Shown here: positions 11,935 to 24,500 of the stretch, piece by piece
Numbering within the stretch: position 1 is the stretch's first letter
Layout of the letters: every line of letters starts with the position of its first letter
NCBI GenBank assembly: GCA_964007475.1
Contig: CAXFZM010000052.1
Span: forward strand, 372,001 to 436,000
Direction: 5' to 3'
Length of the DNA stretch: 64,000 bases
Origin: Hybos culiciformis
Taxonomy: Eukaryota > Arthropoda > Insecta > Diptera > Hybotidae
Position numbers and translations under genes: made by a program
The notes under the pieces: model-generated
Seen by the model: only the letters and a program-made list of their open reading frames with translations
Databases searched by the model: none
Told to the model about the DNA's origin: nothing

Positions 11935-12430
11935 ATTATGAACAGGGCTGGATTTACCCTTGGGCTAAGAAGGCTGCAGCCTAGGACCCCGTTTACTTGC
12001 GTTCCCCCAAATTCAACTGTTTTATTATTTTAATTTAAAAATTTAAATTTTTTAAATTTTTAAAAAGTTATTTTTGAAAGTAAAATTTCCTCGAAAAAAA
12101 TTGTGTTGGCTTTGAAATTTTATTTAACCGTTTTCAAACAAAACATTCAATTCAAATCGTTACTTCAGCTTACCGATTGAAATCAGCAGAAAGTATTCGT
12201 TTAGTTGAGGCGTACCCCGATGATTTCGAAATAGAATTTGTAGACGAATTTTTACAGTTGTGTACTCCATTTGGATAAGTACGTTAGGTTGGGAGCATAT
12301 CCAAACGTTAGAATCATTTTAGGAATACCGAAGAAGATCCTAAAGTTGTGGACTCCATTTGGATAAGTACGTTATGTTGGGAGCATATCCAAACGTTAGA
12401 ATGGTTTTAGGAATATATTTTACTATCCCT

Positions 12431-12624
12431 GCGACCAATTGTGAGGGCGAAAGATCATTTATCACGTGTTAAAGATCATATAAGAAGCTGCACTGGACTA
12501 AATGCACCAACTAAATGCCTTATCGTTAATAATGGCTATAGAATCCGAACTACTACGCGAAATGTATTTTGATTACATTGTTGAAGATTTCGCAGAAAAA
12601 AAATCTAGGAGCAAATGTTTCTAA
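12431..12624 (+). pseudogene. hAT transposase C-terminal dimerisation remnant
   Basis: The remnant begins with ATNCEGERSF, the hAT-dimerisation signature region (usually A-S/N-x-E-R-x-F). After a frame change it ends in the frame from the ATG at 12532, IESELLREMYFDYIVEDFAE, to a stop at 12622-12624. The N-terminal zinc finger and the DDE core are missing. Just upstream, an 88-bp unit is tandemly duplicated (12257-12344 and 12345-12413). Dead. Confidence 0.7.
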
Positions 12625-12718
12625 TCTAAATTATTTTTTTGATATATGAATTGTACTCCATGTTTTTATTTTATATATGAATAAACTTAATATTATTTTC
12701 TCTTATATCAACTATATT

Positions 12719-14514
12719 TAGCAACCTGACAAAAACGCGTTTTTTGCAAAAATTGGATTTTTATTCTTGAAAGTGGTAGAAAGTGGTATTAGAAATTATG
12801 TTTGTTCAAAAAGTTTGCCGCCATTTTGTTTTTTTTAGGTTTTACCGTTACTTTTTGGTTACTTTGAAATTAAGGATTTTTGAGTATGAAAACTTCGAAA
12901 TAGCCTTTCATGATGTTCTAGACTTTGATTCAGGAGGAGTTTACCTTTATTTTTTTAGAAAGTTTTAGTTCCTGAAAATATTGTATAGATGGCGTTTTTA
13001 CCAATTTTGTGTATTAAACTAAAATTACTCCACCTTTTGGGCAACATTTGTACTACAGAAATGAAACCAAAAAAAGACCGTTTCAAGACCTTTCCAACAA
13101 AAAAAAAATTTTAAGAATCGAATAATAAATAAAAGAGGTATGCCAAATTAAAAAAATTACGAAGAAAAAAATGTCCGTTATTATTCAAAAACTCAATTTT
13201 AAAGAACGAATCCATAACAAAAATGACTGAAAAACCAAAATTTATGAGTACATGTTTTTAGGAAATGCATGTTGGAACGTGAATGAACGGATAAAACGTT
13301 CGAATAATTTCAAACAATTATCTACTACTAAAAAACGTAAAAGCGACTCAAAACAACTCGTGAGTGAGATTTTGAATGATTCGGAGACAGAGCTGGACTG
13401 GCCTAACAAGCTAGAAGGAGTTTCCTGGTGGGCGGTACTAAAATCTTATGTCTAAAATTATAATGTTTTCTTTTAATTTTTTTTTTAAGCGTGAGAAAAT
13501 TTTTTTACAAAGATAATTTAAATTTCCCGGTCCTAAATTCATTCCCAGTCCAACCCTGTTCGAGATACTCGATTTTATAGAACTTGCTATGTGCTTTTCA
13601 GAAATTATTCTAAAATCAGATAGGATTAAATACTGAAAAAACAAATTACAATAGCAAAAAGTTTAGGTTATAAGTTTGGAAAAGAAAATTGGAAAGAAAA
13701 TGAAATTGATGTGGAAGAAACATTAAAAAAAAGAATTTCAAAGCTTATATGACAATGTCTATGAAAGTGAAATGGAAAGGGAGTCTGTTTAAAACAGTTC
13801 TCGAAAATATATACAGTAAAAACAACACTAAAACTGAGCAAAAATCGAACCAAAAAACTACAAAACTGGTTTTATATAAAATGCCGCCAATCCGAAAGTA
13901 CTGGACCGATTTCACCTGCGAAAGCGGCTTTGGATGTACTTTTTGACTGCGAAGTTTGAAAAATATCGTACGTAAGATCATGGAGTACAACTTTTTTGAA
14001 AATGGCTAAAAATGGTAATTTTTTTGTATGGGGAAATTCTAAGAAGTCAATTATCTTCTAAAACATTAAAAAATTTCAACCTGCGAAAGCGGCTTTTTCA
14101 AGTGGTCTGGAAGACCTTTCCAAAATGGTATAGAGTGACCAAATCGGTTGAAAATTGAGGGAGTACATTCAAATGAAAAAACCCATTTTTTGTTTTTTCA
14201 GTGCTTTTAGGGTTTCTCTATGGGTTAAACTGGCAACACCGAGTTGCCAGCACCTGCAAAGAAAGCCCGCACGAATACCTACTTAAAATGATATCTGAAA
14301 ATATTCTTGTAAATTTAACAACAGAGAGATGATAGTTTGAAGTTTCAAAATTTTCCAAGCCTTCTGCCACAAGAATCGGCATATCTCCCAAAAACAAATT
14401 TTTTTTTTTAAATCTGAAATGCAAAAACTTAGGTCAAATATCAGCCTATAAAATAAATGTAAAATGAAAGTCTAACGATTAACTTGAAAAAATGAAAAAA
14501 ATGTCAGGTTGCTA
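12719..14514. mobile_element. Nested non-autonomous hAT-type element (TAGCAACCTGACA ends)
   Basis: Perfect 13-bp inverted ends TAGCAACCTGACA lie at 12719-12731 and 14502-14514. They are flanked by an exact 8-bp duplication ACTATATT (12711-12718 and 14515-14522) inside the host hAT. The 1,796 bp carry no recognisable transposase. The 8-bp TSD and TA/CA-type terminus favour hAT. A second, truncated copy lies at 34538-34976. Internal CCTGCGAAAGCGGCTTTTT-like repeats occur near 13913 and 14079. Confidence 0.82.
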
Positions 14515-14646
14515 ACTATATTACAGCAGAAAGCAAATTAACCTTTTTGTTTAATAAAAATTTATGAAAGGGCCCCATAATATTTTAGCCTCGTCCCCTC
14601 ATGAGTAAATCCAGCTCTGATTATGAACTTAAAATTTTTGATTTTA

Positions 14647-14650
14647 GAAA

Positions 14651-14695
<45 letters not shown>

Positions 14696-14737
14696 TAATA
14701 ATAATAATATTAATATTAATAATAATAATGAAAAATT
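14647..14737. repeat. (AAT)n microsatellite
   Basis: About 90 bp of AAT units with occasional GAT/ATT interruptions. The Ile-rich frame over it is an artefact. Confidence 0.9.
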
Positions 14738-14739
14738 TT

Positions 14740-15389
14740 CTGTTGAATCAGAATTTTAAGTGGCGAAATAAATATATGCGAATCAATATAAAAAAGATAT
14801 TTTAAAACATTGTAATAAACACTATAATAAAGTTAGTTGAGAATTTAAGCATTTTTCTCGTACTTTTCTTGTTTCTTTAATTTTTTTTTTTAAACATGAT
14901 CGAAAAATTTTCAACATTTTTATTTTCTATTTTATTTTATAATAATGTGTTAAGAAATTTTTACTGCATTTTATTTAAGTTTTGAAAACATTTGTGCTAT
15001 ATTTTTTAAGAAAACATTTTTATAAAGATTGGAAATAATAAAAAAAAAAATCAACATTTAGAAGTTGATAAAAAGAAAAAGAAATGTTAGAACAGTTTCA
15101 GAATTTTTTTTTTTGTTTTTTTCTTGTATTTTATCATGTTTAACTATGTATTTTATGTGAATGTATTATGTATAAGAAATGGAAATTTTTCGCTGGTCAA
15201 GCTTAAATTTATATTGCATTGAAAAAAAAACTTAAAGACTTCATAATGGTTTTTTAACAAAAAAATTTATTTCTTTTATATATACGAGAATATGAAGTAA
15301 CGTCAAATTTTAGAATATATATGACTAGAGGTCTAGTCCTATACAAATTAGAACAAAATCATTGTTAAAATTCAACAAAATTTTGAAAT
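14740..15389. other. Non-coding AT-rich spacer
   Basis: No gene or clear element seen. The right part may belong to the repeat that follows. Confidence 0.35.
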
Positions 15390-15990
15390 TTCCAACATAA
15401 AAATTTTGTATGTAATTTTAAAGTTATTTTTCTTTGTACATAAAAATTTCTATCAAGTATAAATCCAAACGTAAGTAGTTTCGAATTTCCTTTTATTCAC
15501 ACGTTTTATAGTTTCCGGTGTAATTTGCAATCATAAAAACTTACATTTTTTGCTGAAGTTTACAATTTGACGAATAAAAATTTGGATTTATAATTATTAG
15601 AAATTTTTATTTTTATTGCCATAGTATTTTTAAACCTTGTACAGTTTGGTCGCATTATTAAACTAGAGTTAAAATCTAATTAAATCTAAAGTCGGTCTCA
15701 TCTAAAAATTAACGAAAACATTCTAAAATCAAACTTATTGTGAAAAACTTTGAAATTTTACATGAAACTCAACTCAAAACTCAATTTACAAAAGACTAAA
15801 TCAATCAAGTTGTATATATATTAATTTTATTCTAAGAATTACTATAATATTTAATTATTTGCATACATATTTTTTATAATAAAAATTGTAAATGTTGGAA
15901 AAATCAAATAGTGGTTTTATTTAACTGCCCACATTTAATCATCGATATACGATTCCAAAAAGCTGAAATCGTGTCTAAATTAACAATCAT
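15390..15990 (-). repeat. Dispersed repeat, copy 2 of an inverted pair
   Basis: Reverse complement of the 6022-6807 repeat, with the same order of landmarks. Examples are ATAAATCCAAACGTAAG near 15460, CACACGTTTTATAGTTTCC near 15500, and ATACGATTCC...AATCGTGTCTAAATT at 15950-15985. The copies have drifted with many substitutions and small indels. Confidence 0.65.
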
Positions 15991-17602
15991 AAATAAAATA
16001 GAATATTAGTTATACACCTTAAAATGTATATAGTTATACATAGAACAAAAGATGAATATTTTCAGAATTTTCATTCCATTAAAGTTTGGTTTTTTGCTCT
16101 TCACTTCAAGGACTATGTAGTATATTTTTAGTAAAATAATAAATTTTTTATGAGAACGAAAGAAAATTAATTGTTTTTATTATATTATTTTTTGGCTTTT
16201 TGCTGTAAATTTATTATTTTATGGAACATAAGTCAAAAATTTTGAATTCCTAACGCTAACGTTGTATTTTGGTTTTTGGATGAAACCTAATTGTTTAATA
16301 AATGATTAAAATTATATATTGAATAAATAGCAAAAATTATTAAAAATTTTTTCGTATAAAATCTTGTTATTTTAAATTTAAATAATGATACAAAATCGAA
16401 TTTGACAAAAAATTTACATTCATTTTAAAAGATATTACATAACTTTGATAACACAAATTTTAAACAAAAATCCAAATAAAAGTTAATACTTCTTTTATCT
16501 AATTTTCAAAATGTACATTGTTTTAGTACTATGAATTATTACCAAAACATATATGTTGAAAATTCTTTATAACAGAATAATGTTCAAAAGCATATTATTA
16601 TTATTATTACAATATTTATAGTAATGTTAAAGGACATTAGTTTTTTTGGTCGCAAAAAATAAAATTAAATAGTTATTTTATAAATGTTATATCGGTATAC
16701 ACATTTATTAATTTGATTAAATAATTTTTCTTATAAATTGGGCTAATTTTAATAGTAGTTGAATCAAGAAATTTACAAATAAAATGAAATCAGTTATATA
16801 GGAAAATGGTATTTTTTTATTATACAACTTAATTAAAAATCAAATAAAAGAATTTACAAATTCACAATGTTGTAGAATTTAAATAAAATGCCCACAAATA
16901 AAAATCCAACAGAATTGTACATAATTTTGGAATCAAGTGATGAAATGAAAATGTAAGGGTTCGAGAGCTGTGATACTAACAGCAAACATGGTCATGCTTT
17001 TTAATAATGCGTAGCGATAACGCAGCTTTGATAATCAGCGATAAGGGATGTGATAAAAGATCTAGAATCTTTGATAAATTATTATAGAGCAATGATATGA
17101 GCTTTGATAGCAAATGTAATCAGCGATAACAGCTTTGATAAGAGCTGAGTTGTTTTTTGCTAGTATCGTTAATAAATTATCACAGAGCAGCAATAAAGAC
17201 TCTGATAAAAGCTGTGATCAACGATAAGAGCATGATAAAAGATAAGTTAATTTTGTTTGCTAGTTTCGTTAATAAATTATTGAATTTAAGAATTTTAAAA
17301 TTTTGGATTTATTAAAATTGGATCGTATTGGATCGTACTTTGCCTAACATATAAATTAGTTTTGCTCCAAAAATATATACATATTTAATAGATATGTTGA
17401 TAATTATAATACTAAGTATATAACTTGAGATTAATAACAAATCGATATTTGTAAAGTTATAAATGGCTATTTAATAAAGATTATAATTTGCATAGCAATA
17501 TTAAACTAAATAATATTTAATAAAATTATTTACCTTGTAATTTTGTAAGATTTTTACAATTTCGCATTTTAAAGATTTAGTAGACTATTAACTTCAAATA
17601 TA
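15991..17602. other. Non-coding AT-rich spacer with GATAA-dense segment
   Basis: No gene seen. At about 17010-17265 at least eleven GATAA motifs occur in ~250 bp within loosely repeated AGCGATAA / CTTTGATAA units. The phrases TAGTATCGTTAATAAATTAT and TAGTTTCGTTAATAAATTAT recur ~105 bp apart, which points to an old tandem repeat. Confidence 0.4.
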
Positions 17603-17610
17603 GTTTCTGT

Positions 17611-18195
17611 CAGGCCTGTCGAGAGGGGGGTATAATTCCCTGGGTCCACAGAGCTAAGGGGCCCGCTTGCTTAATTTTGTTTACGACAAACACAATATAC
17701 ATTATACATATGTGATATTAAGTTTCATGCTTATACATTATGCATATGTGATATTAAGTTTCATGCTTATCACAGTCATTATTGGAAAAAATTTACATAA
17801 AAAGTTATGGAAAAAAAGTGTATGAAAATTATCATTAGTAAGTATAATTTTAAGGTGTTGATTTTTCAGCTTTTTAATTTTCTATTTCTACTATTACTAG
17901 ACATCCAAACTGTTTATATTTGTTGGACTGTTTGGACCGCGGTCCGAATTTAAATAATCTAGGAGAGATTCTCGTTACTAATTATTTGTGATTTTTTAAA
18001 GTAGAATCTACAAGTTTTTATATAAAGCGAAAAAAATTTACATTCTCAAACAAATGTACAAAGTGTGACTATTAATGATAAAATTATGTGTTTAGGAGGC
18101 TCAAATAGTATTATTTTCATAATGTTAAAACCTATAAAAAACCTATAAAAATTTTATTTTTTTTTTCCCGGGCCAGGTGTTGGCTATCGACGCCC
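17611..18195. mobile_element. Short hAT-derived element (TSD GTTTCTGT)
   Basis: It starts CAGGCCTGTCGAGAGGGGG and ends GGCTATCGACGCCC. An exact 8-bp repeat GTTTCTGT lies on both sides (17603-17610 and 18196-18203). GGGCCCGC/CCCGGGCC-type sequence inside both ends is typical of ZMYM-class hAT elements. The ends match only partly (GTCGA-AG core). No coding capacity. A ~45-bp unit with CATATGTGATATTAAGTTTC is duplicated at about 17695-17765. Confidence 0.72.
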
Positions 18196-18584
18196 GTTTC
18201 TGTATCATCTATATAACTTTAGAGCATTTAATCTATATAAATTTAGAACATTTGTTCCATATAACTATAGAACATTTAAAATTAAAATATACAAACACAT
18301 TTTAAGCGTAAATTAATAATATAAATTATAAATTTAATTTGATACAAAACATTAAAGTTTATAAATTATATCTGATAAATTATTTAGAAATTATATTTCG
18401 AATATAACAAAGACAAATTCGAACCATTTTCATTTTAACTATATTATAGCTTATAGCCAACATTGACAATTGTTTATTTTTTAATGTTATGATTAGAATT
18501 CAATATCTCTATATTACTTTGTATAGCATTTATTACATATTTAAATTTAAATTAATAAAGAACAATTCGGGAGTGATAAGAAAA

Positions 18585-18735
18585 CTCGAAAAAAAAAAAT
18601 ATCGAATAAAAAAATCTCGAAAAAAAAAAACCTCGAAAAAAAAACCTCGAAAAAAAAAAAACCTCGAAAAAAAAAACTCGAAAAAAAAAAACCTCGAAAG
18701 AAATAAAAAAAACCTCGAAAAAAAACCTCGAAAAT
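18585..18735. repeat. CCTCGAAAAAAAAAA minisatellite
   Basis: About ten irregular copies of CTCG followed by 8-12 A. The Lys-rich and Phe-rich frames over it are repeat artefacts. Flanking 18204-18584 is non-coding, with three TATATAA(C)TTTAGAACATTT-like units at 18205-18275. Confidence 0.85.
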
Positions 18736-18898
18736 CCAGTGAGCCGTCAAGCTAAAGTTTCAAAGCTTGAGTTATGTAAAAAAATCAATTTTATGATTTC
18801 AATATTTATTTTACAAACAACACAACATAAAAATTCCTTCTGTTGCAAAAAAAATTATATTTTTATTCAAATTTAATGGAAAATTAACAAAAAAGAAA

Positions 18899-19740
18899 TT
18901 AAAGATTAATATTATAGGCAATGCCTTGCAAAAAATTTAAATGAGAACGATCTTCTCTCTCTCCAAAAATTTGCAAAAGACGTTTCTCCTTTTTAATGTA
19001 TTGTAGTCTAATTTTCGAGCTTTGTCCCGCATCCAGCCTCAACAACTTGCACTTAACCATCACCTGCTCTTTTCCGAGCAACGTTATGAGTCTGTATACC
19101 CCCAGGTGTGGCTTGCCAGCTAAAGTTTTAAGTCGCCGGTGCCATGCTTCTACGCTATTTTGCGTCCTAGGCAAATTATGCTGAAGCAGGTCTGTTACAC
19201 TCCAAAAATTAGGGGGATACGGCGGGTTTTTTATTTTGAAAACATTATGTTTTCTTTTCCTCGAATTGCCTGAAAAATTAAAAAAAAATCAGATTAAAGT
19301 AATAATAAAAAATATTAGAATCCTACCAGATACATAATTCGATTCAAAAAATTTAAAAATTCTTTTTGAATCGTTATCTGAAGACTTTGATTTTAATGCC
19401 CTGAAATAAGTTGGCACTTCATCAGGAGGCACGAATGCTAAACTTTTTAACATTCGCATTTGAATACTGAAATCTGAAACGATTAAAATTATAAAAAAAA
19501 AATCAGAATTAGTTCAATAATAATGCAGATACATATACACGCAATATAATAATCACTTTCGTCATTGCCGTATTTCCTTTTCAAACCACTGCTTTGAATT
19601 TTCCTCCACAAAATTTGTCCGAAATGGAATAAACATCCTTTACAGATGGCGGAGGGAAACTCCTGGACCGCTGCTCGGACTATTGCCTTTTCAAAATCAG
19701 ATATTATGAACCTTGGACTGAGTTCTAAATCTTTTTTTTA
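18899..19740 (-). pseudogene. MULE-type transposase fragment, spliced
   Basis: The C-terminal half of a Mutator-like transposase is carried in three exons, read high to low. Exon 19541-19740 has PRFIISDFEKA (second catalytic Asp region) and GCLFHFGQILWRKIQ. Exon 19327-19466 has MRMLKSLAFVPPDEVPTYF. Exon 18899-19269 has FWSVTDLLQHNLPRTQNSVE then AWHRRLK, ending NINL. Introns 19467-19540 (74 bp) and 19270-19326 (57 bp) have GT-AG ends. The part carrying the first Asp and the DNA-binding domain is not present upstream, and no TIRs were found. It is therefore a truncated relic, although the exons present are open. Confidence 0.75.
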
Positions 19741-20394
19741 ATTTTTATGAAATATATTTTTTATAAAATTATCCTGGAATTAATTTTTTTGGCTTTTTTA
19801 TATATTTTTTAAATGTTTTCCATATTATTTTTTTTATTTAAAAACCGTCCGTGCCACACACAATCATTTTGGTTTAAAAATCATAACCTCAACCTAATCA
19901 ACATGAAAATAGTGCTCTAGCCTTAATTTAAATGAAGAAAACAAATTACCATTAAAAGTTCATAAAAAAATATTAAAATGTTTTTTAATTTAAAAAATTT
20001 TAATTACACTTTTTGGATAGGTATTTATATAAATTTTATATATATTATATTTCTATTAGTAAACAATAAAAAAAAACCCCTTTGAATGCAGATGAAGTTT
20101 AATATTATATAAATATATAAATTATATAAATATTTTAGGAGTATAACTTTCTTAAAAGTATATAAATGCATAGAAATATAAATAAAACAAAATTATATTT
20201 TGATATAACCGCAGTGTTTTTCAGTTGATAGTTACCAACACATAATTGAAAGATCCCAACTAGCAGATTATTATTGTAAATAAGTGTTATACCACTTATA
20301 AGCTGTATAATATTCTAGTAAGATGATTCGTGATACTGAATCATAGTGATCTTGTTATGCAACATTTATAAGAATTCTGTTTCATCAAAAACTC
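19741..20394. other. Non-coding AT-rich spacer
   Basis: No gene seen. GATCCCAACTAGCAGATTA near 20251 resembles AATCCCAACTAACAAATTA near 35575, possibly a shared minor repeat. Confidence 0.35.
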
Positions 20395-20500
20395 TTTAAT
20401 GCCGGTTTCAGTCTTCCTATTAGAATTTATCTTATCCCAAAATTCTTCTTCTCTTTTACTTTTTACACATGAGTAAAAAGGGAAAAAAAATGTTCTTTAA
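20395..20500. repeat. Left remnant of the ~104-bp tandem repeat
   Basis: One unit begins CTCTTTAATGCCGG and ends TTCTTTAA, where the Harbinger element entered. The other units lie at 32149-32500. The TAA at 20498-20500 is the left TSD. Confidence 0.75.
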
Positions 20501-20870
20501 AGCTTGATTTACACAATGGCTAAAAATGGGGAAAAAATAAGATCCCAAAACAAAACAGGACAGAAGATACAAAAACTAATAAGTTAGAGCAGTACGAACA
20601 GAGTCATCTTTTTTTTTTTTGTGTCTTTTTTTGTAATCTATTTTTATAGCAAAAGACACCAAATAAAAAAAAGATGAACTAGTTCATCTTTTTTTATAGT
20701 TCACGTCTTTTTTTTTCAAGGCGCGTAAATAAAATTTATGGCATAATTTGAATTTTATAGTTTTTGACAATTATTATTTAATTGTATAAAAATAATAAAA
20801 AAAAAATAGTAATAAAAAAAATATTGAATTTAGTAAATTGAAAAAATTTTATTGAAAAAAAAGGTAAGAT

Positions 20871-21486
20871 TGTAAAGGAAAATGTTTTCATTTAAAGGAA
20901 AGTTTTTATTTACTTTCATATTTATAGTTAATTATTTGTTATCATGGATCATGGGTTGGACATCTATGTTGTCCAAGACATCTGAGGCCTATGAATTCCC
21001 TAATCTATAATGACCACAAGCATGTCATTATAGAGATCCTATTGTCTAGGCTGTATTCAGCCGGTTTGTCCTATTAGAGCGGGACGCGCTTTCGTTTTGG
21101 CTGTATTCAGCCGGTTATCCGTATTATATTGCTCGGAAAGCTATCTTACCTGTATTATATAGCTCAGGGAAGCCGTTTATTAAAAGATGAGATTTGGTAT
21201 GAATCTGATTTAATTTTCCAATTTCAATCTTATTTATACAAAATCTTATGTACTAAATTTCTTATATTCTATATATAAATATTATATACAATTTAGTTTA
21301 TATAATTAAATTTCTTATGTAATATGAAATAGTTTACTATATCCTAATATGATTGGTTGCCCAATCAAATTAATTATAATTTACAGTAATTCTTATTTAA
21401 AAATATAAATTTTTGGGTTCAAAAAATAATTAAAATTTTTATAAATTTAGTTTGATTTTATCGTTAGTGATAACAATATCACTACA
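20871..21486 (-). repeat. 3' LTR of the gypsy element
   Basis: 616 bp. It contains the inverted motif TTGGACA...TGTCCAA (about 20957-20977), two copies of GGCTGTATTCAGCCGGTT (about 21050 and 21099), and a small palindrome TTATCGTTAGTGATAA next to the element's outer end. It is identical to the other LTR except for one base. Confidence 0.95.
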
Positions 21487-21501
21487 TCCTTTCCCTTTGG
21501 G
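21487..21501 (-). other. Polypurine tract of the gypsy element
   Basis: Read on the minus strand, CCCAAAGGGAAAGGA lies directly before the TG of the 3' LTR. This is the expected place for plus-strand priming. Confidence 0.75.
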
Positions 21502-21570
21502 AGAAAAAAAAATTTTATAAATTTTTTGTAAAAAGGAAGAAAATTTTTTTTTTTTTTTTTATTTTAAATT

Positions 21571-24500
21571 CTATATCTTTTTTAAGTTATTATTATGAAT
21601 TTTCTTTAATTTATTATTTATTTCTATTATTGAATTTACTCCGTCTCTTTCGACGATTCTGTAAGGTCCTTGAAAAGGATAATCTAATTTCTTTCTATTA
21701 AAATTTTTTATCATTACCCTATCATTTACTTTCAAATTCGCAGGATTAATATTAAGATTGTATTTTTCATTTCTAGCTATTTTATATTTAATTAGTTCTT
21801 CTCTAGCTGATTTTAGTGCACAAGATAATTTTAAATTTAATTCGTTTAAATAGTTATCATAGTTTATGAAATTTAGTGGTTCATTATTTTTAAGTGTAAT
21901 ATTTGTCGGTAATTCAGGTGTGTTTCCAAAAATTAATTCAAATGGCGCATAATGAGTGTCTGAATGAGGTGTAGTATTATAGGAAAATAAGAAAAATGGG
22001 ATTAATTCAACCCAATTGTTGCTATGATTGCATGTTAAAAAATATTCGTTTAGTACTCTGTGATTTCTTTCTACTGAACCTAATGTTTGATGGTGATAAG
22101 GTGTTGATTTTTGGTGATTAATATTAAAAGTTTTACAAATGTTCATAAATAGTTCGTTTACAAATTCTGTACCTAAATCAGTTTTGATATTTTTTATATT
22201 TCCATATCTTAATATGATATTTTCTGTTAAAATTTTTGCTATCGTAATAGCATCTTTAGTTTCTATAGGAAATGCTTCTATGTATTTAGTTAATTCGCAT
22301 TGAACTGTGAGTATATATCTATAATTATTACAAATTCTTAAAGGGCCTACTGTATCGACTTGTATGGTTTCGAAAGGTCTATTTGGAGTGTCAGTAATTT
22401 GTAATGGTTCTTTAATGTTTCTAACTTGTTTTGATTTAATACATTCGTTGCAATTTTTCACGTAACTTTTAATCATTTTATGCATGTTTTTCCATATATA
22501 TTTTTGTCTAAGTTTTATTATCATTTTCCTAACACCGATGTGTCCACTTATATTGTTACTATGATTGTCTTTTATTAATTGTTTTATTAAATTTTGATCT
22601 GTTATTTCGATAGGAGCTTTGAATAAAATTATTTTTAATTTATTTTTCGAATTATCTTTTTCCTGTAGTTGATTAAATATGTTTTTAAATTCTTGAATGT
22701 TAATGTGGTTAAATAAGGTATCATTATTATTTATCGCGACTGTGAAAATTTTATTTTGAGCTAATAAGAGTTTCATTTTATTTAAAATTGATTTTATATT
22801 AATTCTCTTTTTATTAAAATATATTTTATAATTATTATTGAATGTTATTTCTGTTGTACCAGTTGAAGTTTCTATGAAGTTTACTTTCGGAATTCTTTTT
22901 ATATCGTTAATTGAGATACTGTGCCAAATGTGTAGATTTTTATTTATAGGGTTTTTAGCTTGTTCTAGTGACCTAGTTATTTGTCTGGTTATCACGTTAA
23001 TATCTTTTTCTGGCGTTATTGGGATCATAGATTTTAAAATGTTGGAGTTTAAATGTATTCTTGATAAAGCGTCTGCGTTTGTATTCATTTTTCCTTGTTT
23101 GTATACTATATCAAAATCGTAATCACTGAGATCTAGTCTAATACGCGTCATTTTAGATGAAGGGTTGTTGTGCGTAAATAATCCTACTAAAGGTCTGTGA
23201 TCTGTTACGACGATGAATTTTCTGCCATATACATAGGGTCTAAAAAAATTGATTGTCCAGTGAATAGAAAGCAATTCTTTTTCTATTATTGGTTTGTTTA
23301 GTTCTGCAGAATTTAATGTTTTACTGGCATAGCTTATTGGTAAATCTTGGCCAATTTCTCCTTGAGATAAGACTGCTCCGAAGGCGGATTGTGAAGCGTC
23401 TGTTGTGATTATAAAAGGTTTGGAATAATCTGGATATTGTAAAATGGGAGGGTTAATTAATTTATTTTTTAAATTTAAAAATGCATTTGTACAATTTTCA
23501 TTCCAATTAAATATTGATTTCTTTTTTGTTAGATCGTTTAAAGGTTTTGCTATGGCTGCAAAGTTTGGTATAAATTTTCTGTAATAATTGAAGAATGCTA
23601 CAAAACGTTTTATTTCATCAGCATTTTGGGGTTGTGGATAATTTTTTACTGCAAAAAGTTTAGTTGGGTCTGTTTTTATGCCTTTATTAGTTATTAAATG
23701 GCCTAAATAAATTACTTCTTTCTGTAAGAAACTACATTTTTCTGGATTTAGCTTTAAATTATATTTTCTTAATCGTTCAAATACTTTTATTAAATTTTCG
23801 TTGTGGTGTTTAATAGAACATCCAAATATTATTATATCATCAACATAAATAAATGATTCTGAATTTAAACCTGATAAGGCAATTGTTAACATTCGCTGAA
23901 AACTATTTGAAGAGATTTTTAAACCAAATGGGAGTCTTTTAAATTGAAAATGTCCATTATTAGATGAAAATGCTGTACAAGGTCTTGAATTTTTCTCTAA
24001 TTCGATTTGGTGAAAATAACTGACCATATCTAATGTGGTAAAGTATTTTGCTCTTCCTAAATTATCTAGCACGTCTTCTAATTTGGTCAAAGGAAATTTG
24101 TCATTTTGAATTTTTTTGTTTAGTTGACGGAAATCTACTACTAGTCTCCATTTTTTGGTGTCATTAGAGGATTTCTTTGGTACTAAGAGTAAAGGTGAGT
24201 TATATGGACTGTAAGAGTGTTCAATAATATCTTCTTTCAATAATTTATTTACTTGATCATTAATTTCTGTTAATTGCGAATTTGGTAATCTATAATTTTT
24301 AATATAAATAGGGTTTTTATTTTCTAAGGCAATATTTTGTTTATAAAAATTATTAGTCGTTAATGAATCACCTGGTACGTAAAATATGTCGTGGAATTGT
24401 TTGCAAATTTTAAGTGTTTCATTTTGAGCTTTTGGGTCGTCTGGGTTAATGCTTAATATTTGTTCTAAATGTAATAATCGATCGTGATCGTTATTTTCAA

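Larger units (their letters stand above)
11943..14619 (+). mobile_element. hAT transposon, degraded, with nested insertion
   Basis: The ends are CAGGGCTGGATTTACC (11943) and, inverted, CAGAGCTGGATTTACT (14619). An exact 8-bp duplication ATTATGAA lies at 11935-11942 and 14620-14627, which is diagnostic of hAT. The element spans 2,677 bp, of which 12719-14514 is a second inserted element, so the host copy is about 870 bp and has lost most of its transposase. The residual C-terminus at 12431-12624 supports a ZMYM-type hAT. GGGCCCC-type sequence near the right end is also usual for that group. Confidence 0.88.

Noticed and set aside
12783..14424. Several 60-80-residue ORFs
   Set aside because: They lie in the nested non-autonomous hAT element and show no transposase or other motif.
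18489..18755. Lys-rich (and reverse Phe-rich) ORF resembling a basic nuclear protein
   Set aside because: Generated by the CTCGAAAAAAAA minisatellite.
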